Shown here one piece after another: positions 6,787 to 14,735 of a stretch of DNA of 23,081 bases (positions within the stretch are counted from its first letter, which is position 1; each line of letters begins with the position of its first letter). Source of the stretch: DALYDK01 sp031973215 (GTDB taxonomy: Bacteria > Patescibacteriota > Saccharimonadia > Saccharimonadales > CAIOMD01); NCBI GenBank assembly GCA_031973215.1, contig DALYDK010000009.1, positions 1 through 23,081 of the forward strand, in the 5' to 3' direction. Made by a program: the position numbers and the translations under genes. The notes under the pieces were generated by a model. The model had not been told where the DNA came from, did no database searches, and saw nothing but the letters and a program-made list of their open reading frames with translations.

Positions 6787-7851
6787 ATGACAATGGACGA
6801 ATTACTGGCGGCTAGTGATTTACAGCCGTTAAAAGCTGGCGATGTAGTGGAAGCCACTGTAACTACTGTTAAGAAAAACGAGGCTTGGCTAGACCTTGGC
6901 CCCCACGGAATAGGCGTGGTTTTAAGAAGAGAAATTGGCCCAGGCCAAAAACTCGAAGTTGGAAGCAAAGTTAACGCAAGCGTTGTTGACCCAGAAATTG
7001 AAGAAGGCTACAGCCTACTATCTCTCAGAAAAGCCGCAAAAGATCGAGGCTGGGATGAGCTAGTCAGAATTTCTGAAGCGGGTGAAATAATAGAAGTTGT
7101 CCCTTACGATGCAAACAGAGGCGGTTTACTTATAGAACTTGAAGGAATAAGAGGATTTATGCCTGTTAGCCAGCTAAGTGCTGATCATTATCCAAGAGTT
7201 TCAGGAGCAGATAAAGACGAAATCTTACAAAAGCTAAACTCTTTGGTAGACAAAACTTTAAGAGTGCGCATTTTAGATGCAAGCCGTAAAGACAACAAGC
7301 TTATTTTCAGCGAAAAAGAAGCCATTAAAGACGATATGCAAGCTAGATTCTCTGAACTTAAGGTTGGAGATGAGGTTAAGGGAACAATAACTGGAGTCAT
7401 AGACTTTGGTGCCTTTGTTAACGTAGATGGCATAGAAGGGCTTATTCACATTAGTGAAATTTCGTGGGAACGCGTTGAAGACCCTAAGAAATATGTAAAA
7501 ACTGGCGATGAAATAACAGCAAAAATTATTGCCATAGACAAAGACAGGCTATCTTTAAGTATTAAGCAAATGACCGAAGATCCTTGGCTAAAAGATGTCG
7601 AAAAGATAAAAAAAGGCCAAACTGTAGAAGGTAAAATTACAAGAATTACTCCTTTTGGAGCTTTTGTTCAGCTAACTCCTGCGGTAGAAGCGTTGGTTCA
7701 TGTTTCTGAAATAACTGAAGGCGAACAAGAAGACGCCGTTGACCCAGAAAAAATCTTTAAGCTTAATGAAAAGAAGCAGTTTAAGGTGCTAGATGTAAAT
7801 ACAGAAGCTCGTAAAATTGCTTTAAGCTTAAAAAACGCCGACAAAAAGTAG
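6787..7851 (+). CDS. rpsA: 30S ribosomal protein S1
   Basis: A 354-aa protein with four S1 OB-fold RNA-binding domains, at about residues 15-85, 95-170, 188-260 and 275-350. Domains 3 and 4 carry the best preserved signature (GTITGVIDFGAFVNVDGIEG and GKITRITPFGAFVQL, then HISEI or HVSEI). S1 brings mRNA to the 30S subunit. Four domains is shorter than the six of E. coli and is usual for Gram-positive and CPR forms. The frame stays open upstream to 6730, but ATG 6787 is preferred: AAGGAG lies at 6770-6775 and the product then starts MTMDELL, directly before the first S1 domain. The gene has its own promoter and a roughly 100-nt leader, where S1 autoregulation would be expected. infB follows 42 bp downstream in the same direction. 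Confidence 0.95.
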   Translation: MTMDELLAASDLQPLKAGDVVEATVTTVKKNEAWLDLGPHGIGVVLRREIGPGQKLEVGSKVNASVVDPEIEEGYSLLSLRKAAKDRGWDELVRISEAGEIIEVVPYDANRGGLLIELEGIRGFMPVSQLSADHYPRVSGADKDEILQKLNSLVDKTLRVRILDASRKDNKLIFSEKEAIKDDMQARFSELKVGDEVKGTITGVIDFGAFVNVDGIEGLIHISEISWERVEDPKKYVKTGDEITAKIIAIDKDRLSLSIKQMTEDPWLKDVEKIKKGQTVEGKITRITPFGAFVQLTPAVEALVHVSEITEGEQEDAVDPEKIFKLNEKKQFKVLDVNTEARKIALSLKNADKK

Positions 7852-7893
7852 TAACTAGTAAATAAATTTAAGGGAAAGGAAGCTATTTGAGCT

Positions 7894-9666
7894 ATGTCAC
7901 AAATAATTGAAATTGCTGATCAAATAACTGTTGGCGCGTTAGCTGAAAAGCTTTCTTTGCCAGCTACTAAACTAATTACCGAGCTTTTCAAGAACGGCAT
8001 GATGGTTACAATTAACGAAAAAATAGATATTGAAACCGCCCAAATTATTGCCGAAGAACTAGGGCTTGAGGTAGAAATTACTTCTTCTAAAAAAGTAAGT
8101 AGTGCCGATGAAGAGGTAGTAAAAAGAGAACGAAAAGTTAGCGAAACTGCCGAACCAAGGCCTCCTGTTGTGGCTGTAATGGGTCATGTTGACCACGGAA
8201 AGACAAGTTTACTTGATGTAATTAGGTCAACAAATGTGGTGGCTAAAGAAGCCGGCGGAATCACGCAACATATTTCTGCTTATCAGGTAAACCATAACAG
8301 CAGGGACATTACCTTTTTAGATACCCCAGGTCACGAGGCCTTTGCAGCACTTAGGGAGCACGGTGCTCACTTAACTGATGTTGCCATAATTGTGGTTGCA
8401 GCAGATGACGGAATTAAGCCTCAGACACTAGAAGCTATTCGTTTTGCTAAAAAAGCAGGTGTCCAAATTGTTGTAGCAATTACAAAGATAGATAAGCCCG
8501 AAGCTAACCCAGATAGAGTTAAGCAGCAACTTGCCGAACAGCAAATGATTCCAGAAGAATGGGGCGGCGAAACGGTTATTGTGGGCGTATCTTCTAAGAC
8601 AAAAGAGGGCCTAGATAAGCTATTAGACATGGTTCTATTAGTAGCTGATGTTGAGGATTTAAGAGCAGATTATAAAACCGCTCCAGAAGGCCTGGTAATT
8701 GAATCTCATATGGAACAAGGTCGTGGTGCAATTGCTGTTGCCTTGGTAGAACAGGGAACGCTAAAACAGAATGATTTTATTGTTGCAGGAGACACTTACG
8801 CAAAAGTTAGGGTATTAGAATCTACTACCGGTCAAAAAATTCAGTCAGCTGGCCCATCTACTCCAGTCATTATTACCGGCTTTAAGGCCCTACCAGAATT
8901 TGGTGAAGCCTTTGTTGGAGTAGCAAACGAGAAAAAGGCTCGAGCACTTGCGGGCGAAAACGCTCTAAATCATACAGAAAAATCTCGTAGAACAGATATG
9001 TCTAGTCATGAGCTGATAAAACTCATAAACCGTAAAACAACCCAGCAAGAGCTAAATATTATTGTTAAAGCCGATGTTCAAGGTAGTTTAACATCTGTTA
9101 TAGATAGTCTAAAAACACTTGATACAGAAGAAGTAGCCGTTAGGGTGGTGGGTTCTGGGGTAGGAAGCATCACAGAAAACGATATTAGAATGGCGTCCAG
9201 TAGCGATGCTATTATTTATGGTTTCCAGGTAGATATGCCATCGAATATTAAGCAACTGGCATCTAGAGACAAGGTCCGGGTTAGGCTTTATAAAATTATT
9301 TACGAACTTATTGATGACGCCAAAACCGAAATGAGCGACAAACTAGAAGACGAAGAAATTATTACCAATGCCGGTCGTTTAATTGTAAGAGGCGTTTTTA
9401 AGACCACTAAAACCGAATGTATTTGTGGCGGTGAGGTGACCAAAGGCAAGTTAGCTATACCTGGATTTGTCAGCATTTTTAGGGGTGACGAAGAAATTGC
9501 CAAAGAATTGCCGGTTGTTAATCTAAAGCACGGTCCAACAGACACTAAAGAAGTGTTAGAAGGTGAAATGTGTGGCATGAGCCTAGAGACAAAAAACCGT
9601 CTAGACCTACAAGAAGGCGATAGAATAGAGCTATTTACCAGAGAAGTTCGCGAACGCTCTTTGTAA
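7894..9666 (+). CDS. infB: Translation initiation factor IF-2
   Basis: A 590-aa GTPase that places formyl-Met-tRNA on the 30S subunit and promotes subunit joining. A short IF2N domain (about residues 1-60) is followed by the G domain with GHVDHGKT (97-104), a DTPGHEAF switch II motif and a T197-K-I-D200 motif where NKxD is usual. Domain II, the linking region and the fMet-tRNA-binding C-terminal domain (GEMCGMSLETKNRLDLQEGD) follow. The long variable N-terminus of E. coli IF-2 is absent, as expected in reduced genomes. GGGAAAGGAAG at 7872-7882 is the SD, 11 bases from ATG. It is probably co-transcribed with rpsA (42-bp gap, no terminator). The Asn-to-Thr change in the guanine-binding motif is the one notable deviation. 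Confidence 0.97.
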   Translation: MSQIIEIADQITVGALAEKLSLPATKLITELFKNGMMVTINEKIDIETAQIIAEELGLEVEITSSKKVSSADEEVVKRERKVSETAEPRPPVVAVMGHVDHGKTSLLDVIRSTNVVAKEAGGITQHISAYQVNHNSRDITFLDTPGHEAFAALREHGAHLTDVAIIVVAADDGIKPQTLEAIRFAKKAGVQIVVAITKIDKPEANPDRVKQQLAEQQMIPEEWGGETVIVGVSSKTKEGLDKLLDMVLLVADVEDLRADYKTAPEGLVIESHMEQGRGAIAVALVEQGTLKQNDFIVAGDTYAKVRVLESTTGQKIQSAGPSTPVIITGFKALPEFGEAFVGVANEKKARALAGENALNHTEKSRRTDMSSHELIKLINRKTTQQELNIIVKADVQGSLTSVIDSLKTLDTEEVAVRVVGSGVGSITENDIRMASSSDAIIYGFQVDMPSNIKQLASRDKVRVRLYKIIYELIDDAKTEMSDKLEDEEIITNAGRLIVRGVFKTTKTECICGGEVTKGKLAIPGFVSIFRGDEEIAKELPVVNLKHGPTDTKEVLEGEMCGMSLETKNRLDLQEGDRIELFTREVRERSL

Positions 9667-9693
9667 TTACCGTTTTCATAAAGTAGTTAGTGG

Positions 9694-9699
9694 TATAAT
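9694..9699 (+). promoter_or_regulatory. Extended -10 promoter of the DUF5663 gene
   Basis: TGGTATAAT, an extended -10 element with TATAAT at 9694-9699. No convincing -35 is seen, which is tolerable for extended -10 promoters. Transcription would start near 9706, giving an 18-nt leader that contains AAAGGA. Confidence 0.65.
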
Positions 9700-9723
9700 T
9701 TTAGTTATAAAAAGGAACCAACA

Positions 9724-10047
9724 ATGATAAAACTTGATGATAATTTTTTAGCAGAGTTAGGTCTTGCGGCACTATCTGCAGAAGATAAAAAAGAAATGCT
9801 TGCTCAAATTTACCACACTCTAGAAGAGCGGGTTGGCATGCGCCTAGCTCAAAATATGAGCGATCAGCAATTGCAAGAATTTGAGCAGTTAATGGATGCT
9901 AATGATGAAGCAGGTGCATTTAAATGGCTTCAAACCAATGTTCCCAACTATAAAGATGTTGTAGCAGAAGAGCTTGAAAAGCTTAAGTCAGAAGTCAAGC
10001 AAGCCGCACCACAAATAATAGAATCATCTGCAGCTAAACAAGAATAA
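9724..10047 (+). CDS. DUF5663-type small helical protein
   Basis: A 107-aa acidic, mostly helical protein with no cysteines and no membrane segment. The order of features (LDDNFLAELGLAAL, then LEERVGMRLAQNMSDQQLQEFEQLMDANDE, then WLQTNVPNYKDVVAEELEKLK) recalls the DUF5663 family, frequent in Saccharibacteria and other CPR. The family has no established function. It has its own extended -10 promoter and a good SD (AAAGGA, seven bases before ATG). It converges on fmt with only 6 bp between the stop codons and no obvious terminator, so the two transcripts probably overlap at their 3' ends. Confidence 0.7.
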   Translation: MIKLDDNFLAELGLAALSAEDKKEMLAQIYHTLEERVGMRLAQNMSDQQLQEFEQLMDANDEAGAFKWLQTNVPNYKDVVAEELEKLKSEVKQAAPQIIESSAAKQE

Positions 10048-10053
10048 GTTTTG

Positions 10054-10965
10054 TTAACTAATTAAATGACCGTAACCGTTAATAAAAGCGGAAGTGGTCA
10101 TTTCATTTTTACCGGCAGGTTTAAGCGAGGTTATTTCTAAGCAAGAATTCCTGCAGCCAAGTATTAGTTTACCTTGCGCGTTAACTAATTTTCCTTGTTC
10201 TACATTTTGCTTAGATACAATTGCATCTGTAATTATGAGTACGTTATCTTTATAGTTTAAGCGGCTTTTTGGCCACTGTTTGTATGCCCTTATTTCTCTT
10301 AAAATGACTGTTGCCGGCTTATTTGTATCAATATTTCCATCATTCTTATTTAACATTCTAGAATGGGTGACAATATTGTTAATGGTGTCTTGTGGCTTGG
10401 CTGATAATTCATTATTCATGTATGGTGGTAAATATTTTTGTAGCATGGAGCTGCTGATGTTTATTAGTTGGTCTGTGAGCAGTTCACTATCTTGGTCGGT
10501 AAGAGCTAAACTTTGAGTTGCAAGCAGGGCTCCTGTGTCTAGGCCTTCGTCAATTATCATTAAGCTAACTCCAGTGGTTTTTTGCCCGCTTAATATGCTG
10601 AATGTTATTGGATCGGCTCCGCGCCAAGCAGGCAATAAGCTAAAGTGACTATTTATTATTCCTTTATTAAAAAAGTTTATTGTTTCTTTGTTAATTATTA
10701 CCCCATAATCGACTACAACGGCAACCTTAGAACTTGGACTATTTGACTCTACAATGGTCTGTAGTTCTTGTTTATTATTGGCATAAAAATAGGGTAGATT
10801 ATGACTTTTGCAGTATTCTTCAACGGGTGCCGGGTCTTTGTGGTGTTGTGGCCGCCGCTTGGTAATTACAAATTCTATATTAGCCCATTCTTTTAATAGT
10901 TCTAAGCTTTTTGCTGCCACTGGACCGTTGCCCATAAAAACTACAGAAAAATTAACCTTAGTCAT
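10054..10965 (-). CDS. fmt: Methionyl-tRNA formyltransferase
   Basis: A 303-aa enzyme that formylates Met-tRNAfMet using 10-formyl-tetrahydrofolate, making the initiator that IF-2 recognises. The N-terminal Rossmann domain carries the catalytic set N105, H107 and D143 (in NSH, SLLPAWRG at 109-116 and GLDTG). A C-terminal OB-like tRNA-binding domain follows (IRAYKQWPKSRL). Length is near the family norm of about 310. Its ATG directly follows the def stop (TAA then ATG), so it is translationally coupled to def. That fits a unit adding and removing the same formyl group. Confidence 0.95.
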   Translation of the reverse strand: MTKVNFSVVFMGNGPVAAKSLELLKEWANIEFVITKRRPQHHKDPAPVEEYCKSHNLPYFYANNKQELQTIVESNSPSSKVAVVVDYGVIINKETINFFNKGIINSHFSLLPAWRGADPITFSILSGQKTTGVSLMIIDEGLDTGALLATQSLALTDQDSELLTDQLINISSSMLQKYLPPYMNNELSAKPQDTINNIVTHSRMLNKNDGNIDTNKPATVILREIRAYKQWPKSRLNYKDNVLIITDAIVSKQNVEQGKLVNAQGKLILGCRNSCLEITSLKPAGKNEMTTSAFINGYGHLIS

Positions 10966-11544
10966 TTATTCAAACAATTCTTTATTGCCTTCAACAGATT
11001 TTTTATAGTCTAGTTTTTTTAGATGTCCGTCACTACCTAGCTGATAAAAAGCGTCGGGATCATCTTTAATATGATCGATAAAAACAATTCCATTGGTGTG
11101 GTCTATTTCATGTTGAAAAATTCGGGCCAAAAAGCCTTCGGCGGTAACCCTGAATTCGTTTCCATTAATATCGATTGCCTTAACCTTTACTTTGTTATGG
11201 CGGGGAACTTTGCCGTAGATGTCTTTAATGCTTAGGCAGCCCTCGTAATCTTCAACTATTTCACCCTCTTTTTTGGTAATTTCTGGGTTAATAAATACAA
11301 TAAAATTCCGATTTTTTTTATCTTCGAAATCTTCACGAATAACCACAACTCGCTTGAGTTCATTAATTTGCACAGCAGCTAAAGCAACACCCAGTTCGTG
11401 TTCACGGCTGTCTTCCCAGTCTAAGGTTGCTGACTGCATGTTGTTGATCAAGTCTTTGACATCCTGACCAACAAAGCCAATTTTTGTAGATCTTTGCCTG
11501 AGGCTTTTGTGTGGCAGGGAAATAATATCTTTTTTTGTACTCAT
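10966..11544 (-). CDS. def: Peptide deformylase
   Basis: A 192-aa metalloenzyme removing the formyl group from nascent proteins. All three family motifs are present: GVALAAVQ (52-59; canonical GxGLAAxQ, so the second Gly is Ala), EGCLS (101-105, metal ligand C103) and QHEIDH (144-149, ligands H145 and H149, catalytic E146). It is the second gene of a priA-def-fmt order common in bacteria. It also has a well-formed promoter of its own at 11556-11584, with the start point only a few bases before ATG and no SD, suggesting a near-leaderless mRNA for def-fmt. Confidence 0.95.
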   Translation of the reverse strand: MSTKKDIISLPHKSLRQRSTKIGFVGQDVKDLINNMQSATLDWEDSREHELGVALAAVQINELKRVVVIREDFEDKKNRNFIVFINPEITKKEGEIVEDYEGCLSIKDIYGKVPRHNKVKVKAIDINGNEFRVTAEGFLARIFQHEIDHTNGIVFIDHIKDDPDAFYQLGSDGHLKKLDYKKSVEGNKELFE

Positions 11545-11555
11545 CTCAGTTAAGT

Positions 11556-11584
11556 AGTATACGCGACAAGCCTGTTTTGCTCAA
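11556..11584 (-). promoter_or_regulatory. Promoter of def-fmt
   Basis: On the minus strand TTGAGC (11584-11579), a 17-bp spacer and TATACT (11561-11556). The expected start is at about 11549-11550, leaving a leader of about five bases before the def ATG. It lies in the 47-bp gap after priA. Confidence 0.65.
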
Positions 11585-11591
11585 ACTGTTA

Positions 11592-13511
11592 CTAAAGTGT
11601 AGATAATGGGTCAATGTCTATAGTAATGTCGTTGGCGCCAATTTTTTCAAAAGCATGCAGTAGAGAACTTCTTTTTTTAGATTTAAGTAGAATTTGCCAT
11701 TGGTAGCCATCTTTAGTTTTTTCATAAAAACCTTGGGTTGGTCCAAGTAGCAAAATATCTTTATTTTTTGATAGTTTTTCGGCAATGGCTTCGGCATTTT
11801 TTTCGGCAGCCGCGGCCGTTTTTCGGTGCAGTTTAATAAGAGCCAAATATGCAAACGGCGGATACTGGAACTGCATTCTTTTTGACAGTTCATAGTCATA
11901 AAAATTTTGATAACTCTTGTTAAGAACAGCTTGCATAACAGGGTGATCAGGCAAAGAAGTTTGAACAATAAATTTACTATCTATATGACCTCTGCCCACT
12001 CTGCCAGTAACTTGGTAGAGCTGCTGAAAAAGCTGCTCTTCTGCCGAAAAATCTGGAAGCGCTAGGCTTGAATCGGCATTTAATACAGCAACAACAGCTA
12101 GGCCTGGTAGGTCTAATCCTTTTGATATCATTTGAGTTCCAATAATTATATCTACAGACTTATTTTTTAGTTCATCTATTCTTCTGTGAAGTTTTTGTGA
12201 TGCTTCGTTATCGGCGTCAAACCTTGCAACGACTGCTTTTGGAAACAAATTATTTAGCTTTTCTTCAATAGTTTTTGTTCCTACAGATTTATATGCTATT
12301 TCTACAGAACCACATTCTGGGCATTGCACTGGTGCTTTTTTCTTAGTTCCGCATCCGTGGCATATTACCCGGAATAAGTCATGATGGTAGGTCATTGGCA
12401 GCCCGCAAATATCGCATAACTCCGTCCAGCCACAGCCAGAACATTGAATTAGCCTAGCGCTGCCTCTTCTGTTTATATACACCAGGGCTTGCTGTTTGTT
12501 TTTTAGGGCATCATTTATAGATTCAATAACTTTATCTGAAATATAGCTATCTTTAGTAAAATTTGATCTATCATTAGATGCAACAATCTCACCCCCCAAA
12601 ACTGATTCACCAGCGGCAATGGTACTTAAGTTAGATGTTTTAAAGCCCTTGGCTAGCATTGTGTAGTAGTCACTTACTCCCGGGGTGGCGCTGCTGGCAA
12701 TAATTTTTGCGTTATTAATATTAGCCATAGCCGAGGCGACAAAAATTGAATTATATCTGGGGTTGCTCATTTGTTTATATGACTGATCATGAAATTCGTC
12801 TAGTACAATTAAGCCGACATTGGGGCTTGGGGTAAATAGAACAGATCTTGGGCCAACAAAAATAGTAGGTTCTTTATTTAAAAGAGCATAATTGAATATT
12901 CGTTTTTTTTCTGCACTACTAATAAGGGAATGATTAACAACTATAGGTGCGCTAGTAACGGCCGATAGTTCTTTAATTAGCTGCGGAGTAAGGCCTATTT
13001 CCGGGGTTAATACAAAAACAGACTTACCATTTGTGATAGTATTTTTTATTTCTTCACTGAAAACCCTCGTTTTTCCGGATCCTGTTATACCAAATAAGAG
13101 ATTTTTTTGATTATTATTTATGTTTTCTATTGCTTTTTGTTGTTGTTCGTTAGGCTTGGGTAGTTTTTTTGGCGATGACTTTATTATGTTAGGTTCTGAC
13201 TTTCTTGAATTAATAGACAAGTTTGGTGGAATAAATTGGCTCCCAATGGTCCCGTAATCATAAGGATAAAAGTTTATGAACCATTCAATAAGCTTTAAGT
13301 AGTTGGCCGGCAACTGAAGTTCATAGTTTATAAGAATAAGGTTGGTTTTGAACTTGGGTTTTTCTTGGGACTCGAAAATTATAGCCGGGAGTTTTTGCCT
13401 GCCGAATTTTACTCCCACAATTTGCCCTAGGGGAAGTTTAACTTCACTAGAATAAGTGTATAGCTTGCGTCCTGTTCTGGTTTTGCAAACCAATACTCCG
13501 TAGTAATACAT
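11592..13511 (-). CDS. priA: Primosomal protein N' (PriA replication-restart helicase)
   Basis: A 639-aa superfamily 2 helicase that recognises stalled forks and reloads the replisome. The N-terminal 3'-end-binding domain spans about residues 1-100. Walker A GITGSGKT is at 141-148, and Walker B reads LDEFHDQS (canonical DEEH). The zinc-binding insertion with four CxxC pairs follows (CSGCG, CDICG, CHGCG, CPECG). Motifs V and VI are visible as IIGTQMISKGLDLP and QLYQVTGRVGRG. The protein is somewhat shorter than the 730 aa of E. coli PriA. The stop is TAG. The ATG has no SD, and a TACAAT -10 element lies exactly six bases upstream, suggesting a leaderless mRNA. Confidence 0.96.
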   Translation of the reverse strand: MYYYGVLVCKTRTGRKLYTYSSEVKLPLGQIVGVKFGRQKLPAIIFESQEKPKFKTNLILINYELQLPANYLKLIEWFINFYPYDYGTIGSQFIPPNLSINSRKSEPNIIKSSPKKLPKPNEQQQKAIENINNNQKNLLFGITGSGKTRVFSEEIKNTITNGKSVFVLTPEIGLTPQLIKELSAVTSAPIVVNHSLISSAEKKRIFNYALLNKEPTIFVGPRSVLFTPSPNVGLIVLDEFHDQSYKQMSNPRYNSIFVASAMANINNAKIIASSATPGVSDYYTMLAKGFKTSNLSTIAAGESVLGGEIVASNDRSNFTKDSYISDKVIESINDALKNKQQALVYINRRGSARLIQCSGCGWTELCDICGLPMTYHHDLFRVICHGCGTKKKAPVQCPECGSVEIAYKSVGTKTIEEKLNNLFPKAVVARFDADNEASQKLHRRIDELKNKSVDIIIGTQMISKGLDLPGLAVVAVLNADSSLALPDFSAEEQLFQQLYQVTGRVGRGHIDSKFIVQTSLPDHPVMQAVLNKSYQNFYDYELSKRMQFQYPPFAYLALIKLHRKTAAAAEKNAEAIAEKLSKNKDILLLGPTQGFYEKTKDGYQWQILLKSKKRSSLLHAFEKIGANDITIDIDPLSTL

Positions 13512-13517
13512 GACTCT

Positions 13518-13523
13518 ATTGTA
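13518..13523 (-). promoter_or_regulatory. -10 element of priA (leaderless start predicted)
   Basis: TACAAT on the minus strand, six bases before the priA ATG, so transcription would begin at or next to the A of ATG. The -35 is weak. A perfect 10-bp palindrome CCTAGCTAGG (13531-13540) lies in the promoter spacer and may be an operator. Confidence 0.5.
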
Positions 13524-13599
13524 TCAATAGCCTAGCTAGGTTGTGGTATTAATATAAACTGTTGTTCTTTGTATAACATAAAAAACTAATATTTTAAGC

Positions 13600-13629
13600 T
13601 TGTGTAATGCAAGCAGGGTAATGTATAAT
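13600..13629 (+). promoter_or_regulatory. Upstream candidate promoter of the winged-helix gene
   Basis: TTGTGT (13600-13605), 18-bp spacer, TATAAT (13624-13629). An inverted repeat GCTTG / CAAGC (13598-13602 and 13610-13614) overlaps the -35 and could be a regulator site. This is the weaker of two tandem promoter-like sequences. Confidence 0.4.
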
Positions 13630-13671
13630 CTTATAAAACAACCAAAATTCTCTACAAAAATAAAAAAATAC

Positions 13672-13701
13672 TTTACAAAAAAATAGAACTTGATATATAC
13701 T
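13672..13701 (+). promoter_or_regulatory. Main candidate promoter of the winged-helix gene
   Basis: TTTACA (13672-13677), 18-bp spacer, TATACT (13696-13701). Transcription would start near 13708, giving a leader of about 26 nt that includes the SD AGAGAGGTGA. Confidence 0.65.
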
Positions 13702-13733
13702 AATTGTTGTTCAATTAACATCAGAGAGGTGAC

Positions 13734-14030
13734 ATGCTAGACACATTTATTACATCAAGAGTTAGAAGAAAGATCATTGTTGTTTATGCAAAATTTCCAG
13801 ATTTTAAAACTCATGTTCGTGGTCTAGCAAAGCTAATTAAAGAAGATGCCGGAAACATTCAAAGAGAACTAAAAAGGCTTGAAAAGGTTGGCTTCTTAAC
13901 TAGCGAGCGTCAAGGAAACACAAAAATTTATTCTACAAATAAAAGTTTTCCAATTTTTAAAGAACTTCAGGGCATTGTTTTAAAGAGCCAAAGAGCCAAT
14001 CAAAGAACGCCCGGTCAGCCAAAGAGATAA
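13734..14030 (+). CDS. Winged helix-turn-helix protein (ArsR-like fold)
   Basis: A 98-aa basic protein. Residues about 5-70 have the pattern of a winged helix: RRKIIVVYAKFPDF, then VRGLAKLIKEDAGNIQRELKRLEKVGFL as the helix-turn-helix, then a wing ending in NTKIYSTNKSFPIF. This resembles small ArsR/MarR-like regulators; no metal-binding cysteines are present, so metal sensing is unlikely. The C-terminal 20 residues are basic and probably disordered. It has a strong SD and its own promoter region. rpsU follows 54 bp downstream behind its own promoter. Divergence from priA and the two inverted repeats in the shared intergenic region suggest possible autoregulation, but targets are unknown. Confidence 0.75.
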   Translation: MLDTFITSRVRRKIIVVYAKFPDFKTHVRGLAKLIKEDAGNIQRELKRLEKVGFLTSERQGNTKIYSTNKSFPIFKELQGIVLKSQRANQRTPGQPKR

Positions 14031-14046
14031 TTGGCACTAATAACAC

Positions 14047-14075
14047 TTGTAAAAAACTACTAATTAGTTTAGAAT
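14047..14075 (+). promoter_or_regulatory. Promoter of the rpsU operon
   Basis: TTGTAA (14047-14052), 17-bp spacer, TAGAAT (14070-14075). The expected start is at about 14082-14085, and the rpsU ATG is at 14085, with no SD. The mRNA should therefore be leaderless or nearly so. Confidence 0.6.
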
Positions 14076-14084
14076 GGTCAAAGT

Positions 14085-14300
14085 ATGATTCAAGTTACAA
14101 AGAAGGACGCAAAGGAATCCACAGAGAGTTTGATCCGTCGGTTTACTAGAAAAGTTCAGCAATCGGGAGTTTTAGCTGAAGTTAAGGCAGTTCAGTATTT
14201 TGAAAAGCCAATTAGTAAAAGAGATAGACGAAAAAAAGCTATCGTTAGGCAAGAGCGTAAAGCTCAAAAAGCCAAACGAGCTAAGCTAGGTCAACGATAA
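14085..14300 (+). CDS. rpsU: 30S ribosomal protein S21
   Basis: A 71-aa, very basic protein matching bS21: VTKKDAKESTESLIRRFTRKVQQSGVLAEVKAVQYFEKP, followed by a Lys/Arg-rich tail that contacts 16S rRNA near the anti-Shine-Dalgarno region of the 30S platform. Length is normal. Its stop overlaps the yqeY start by one base (TAATG), so the pair is translationally coupled; rpsU-yqeY is a common gene order. It is the first gene of the unit rpsU-yqeY-adk-map, preceded by a promoter whose -10 ends nine bases before ATG. Confidence 0.93.
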   Translation: MIQVTKKDAKESTESLIRRFTRKVQQSGVLAEVKAVQYFEKPISKRDRRKKAIVRQERKAQKAKRAKLGQR

Positions 14301-14731
14301 TGATTGTCGAACAGGTCAATCAGGATTTAGTAGCAGCGCTAAAGTCAGGCCAAAAGCCCAAGGCAGAGGCGCTGCGTTTGCTTAAAAGCGCACTTACAAA
14401 CCAAAGAATAAACCTTGGTCATGAACTTACAGACGACGAAGCAACCAAGGTAATTAAGAAAGAAATCAAAGCAAGAGTAGAGGCCAGAGACTTATTTAAG
14501 GCTAATGATAGGATAGATCAGGCCAATCAAGAAGAGTTCGAGCGAACCGTCTATGCTGAATATGTTCCTGCCGAGCTTTCCGATGAACAAATTCTAGCTA
14601 TAGTCAAAGAAGTTATAGAAGAAAAAGGCAAGGATGCGCCGTTTGGTTCTCTAATAGGAGAATCCATTAAAAAAGTCGCCGGTCAGGCGGATGGCTCAAG
14701 AGTTAGCAAAATATTAAAAGAGAACCTGTAG
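14300..14731 (+). CDS. yqeY: GatB/YqeY domain protein
   Basis: A 143-aa helical protein of the YqeY family. It shares its fold with the tail of the amidotransferase subunit GatB and may contact tRNA or ribosomes; its precise role is not settled. Matching features are EALRLLKSALTNQRI near the start, LTDDEATKVIKKEIKARVEARDLF, YAEYVPAELSDEQI in the middle, and GSLIGESIKKVAGQADGSRVSKILKE at the end. The start overlaps the rpsU stop; the adk ATG follows the TAG by four bases. Confidence 0.9.
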   Translation: MIVEQVNQDLVAALKSGQKPKAEALRLLKSALTNQRINLGHELTDDEATKVIKKEIKARVEARDLFKANDRIDQANQEEFERTVYAEYVPAELSDEQILAIVKEVIEEKGKDAPFGSLIGESIKKVAGQADGSRVSKILKENL

Positions 14732-14735
14732 AAAA

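Noticed and set aside
13536..13721. Minus-strand 61-codon frame between priA and the winged-helix gene
   Set aside because: Low-complexity Phe/Ile/Leu-rich translation of AT-rich promoter DNA, overlapping two good plus-strand promoters.
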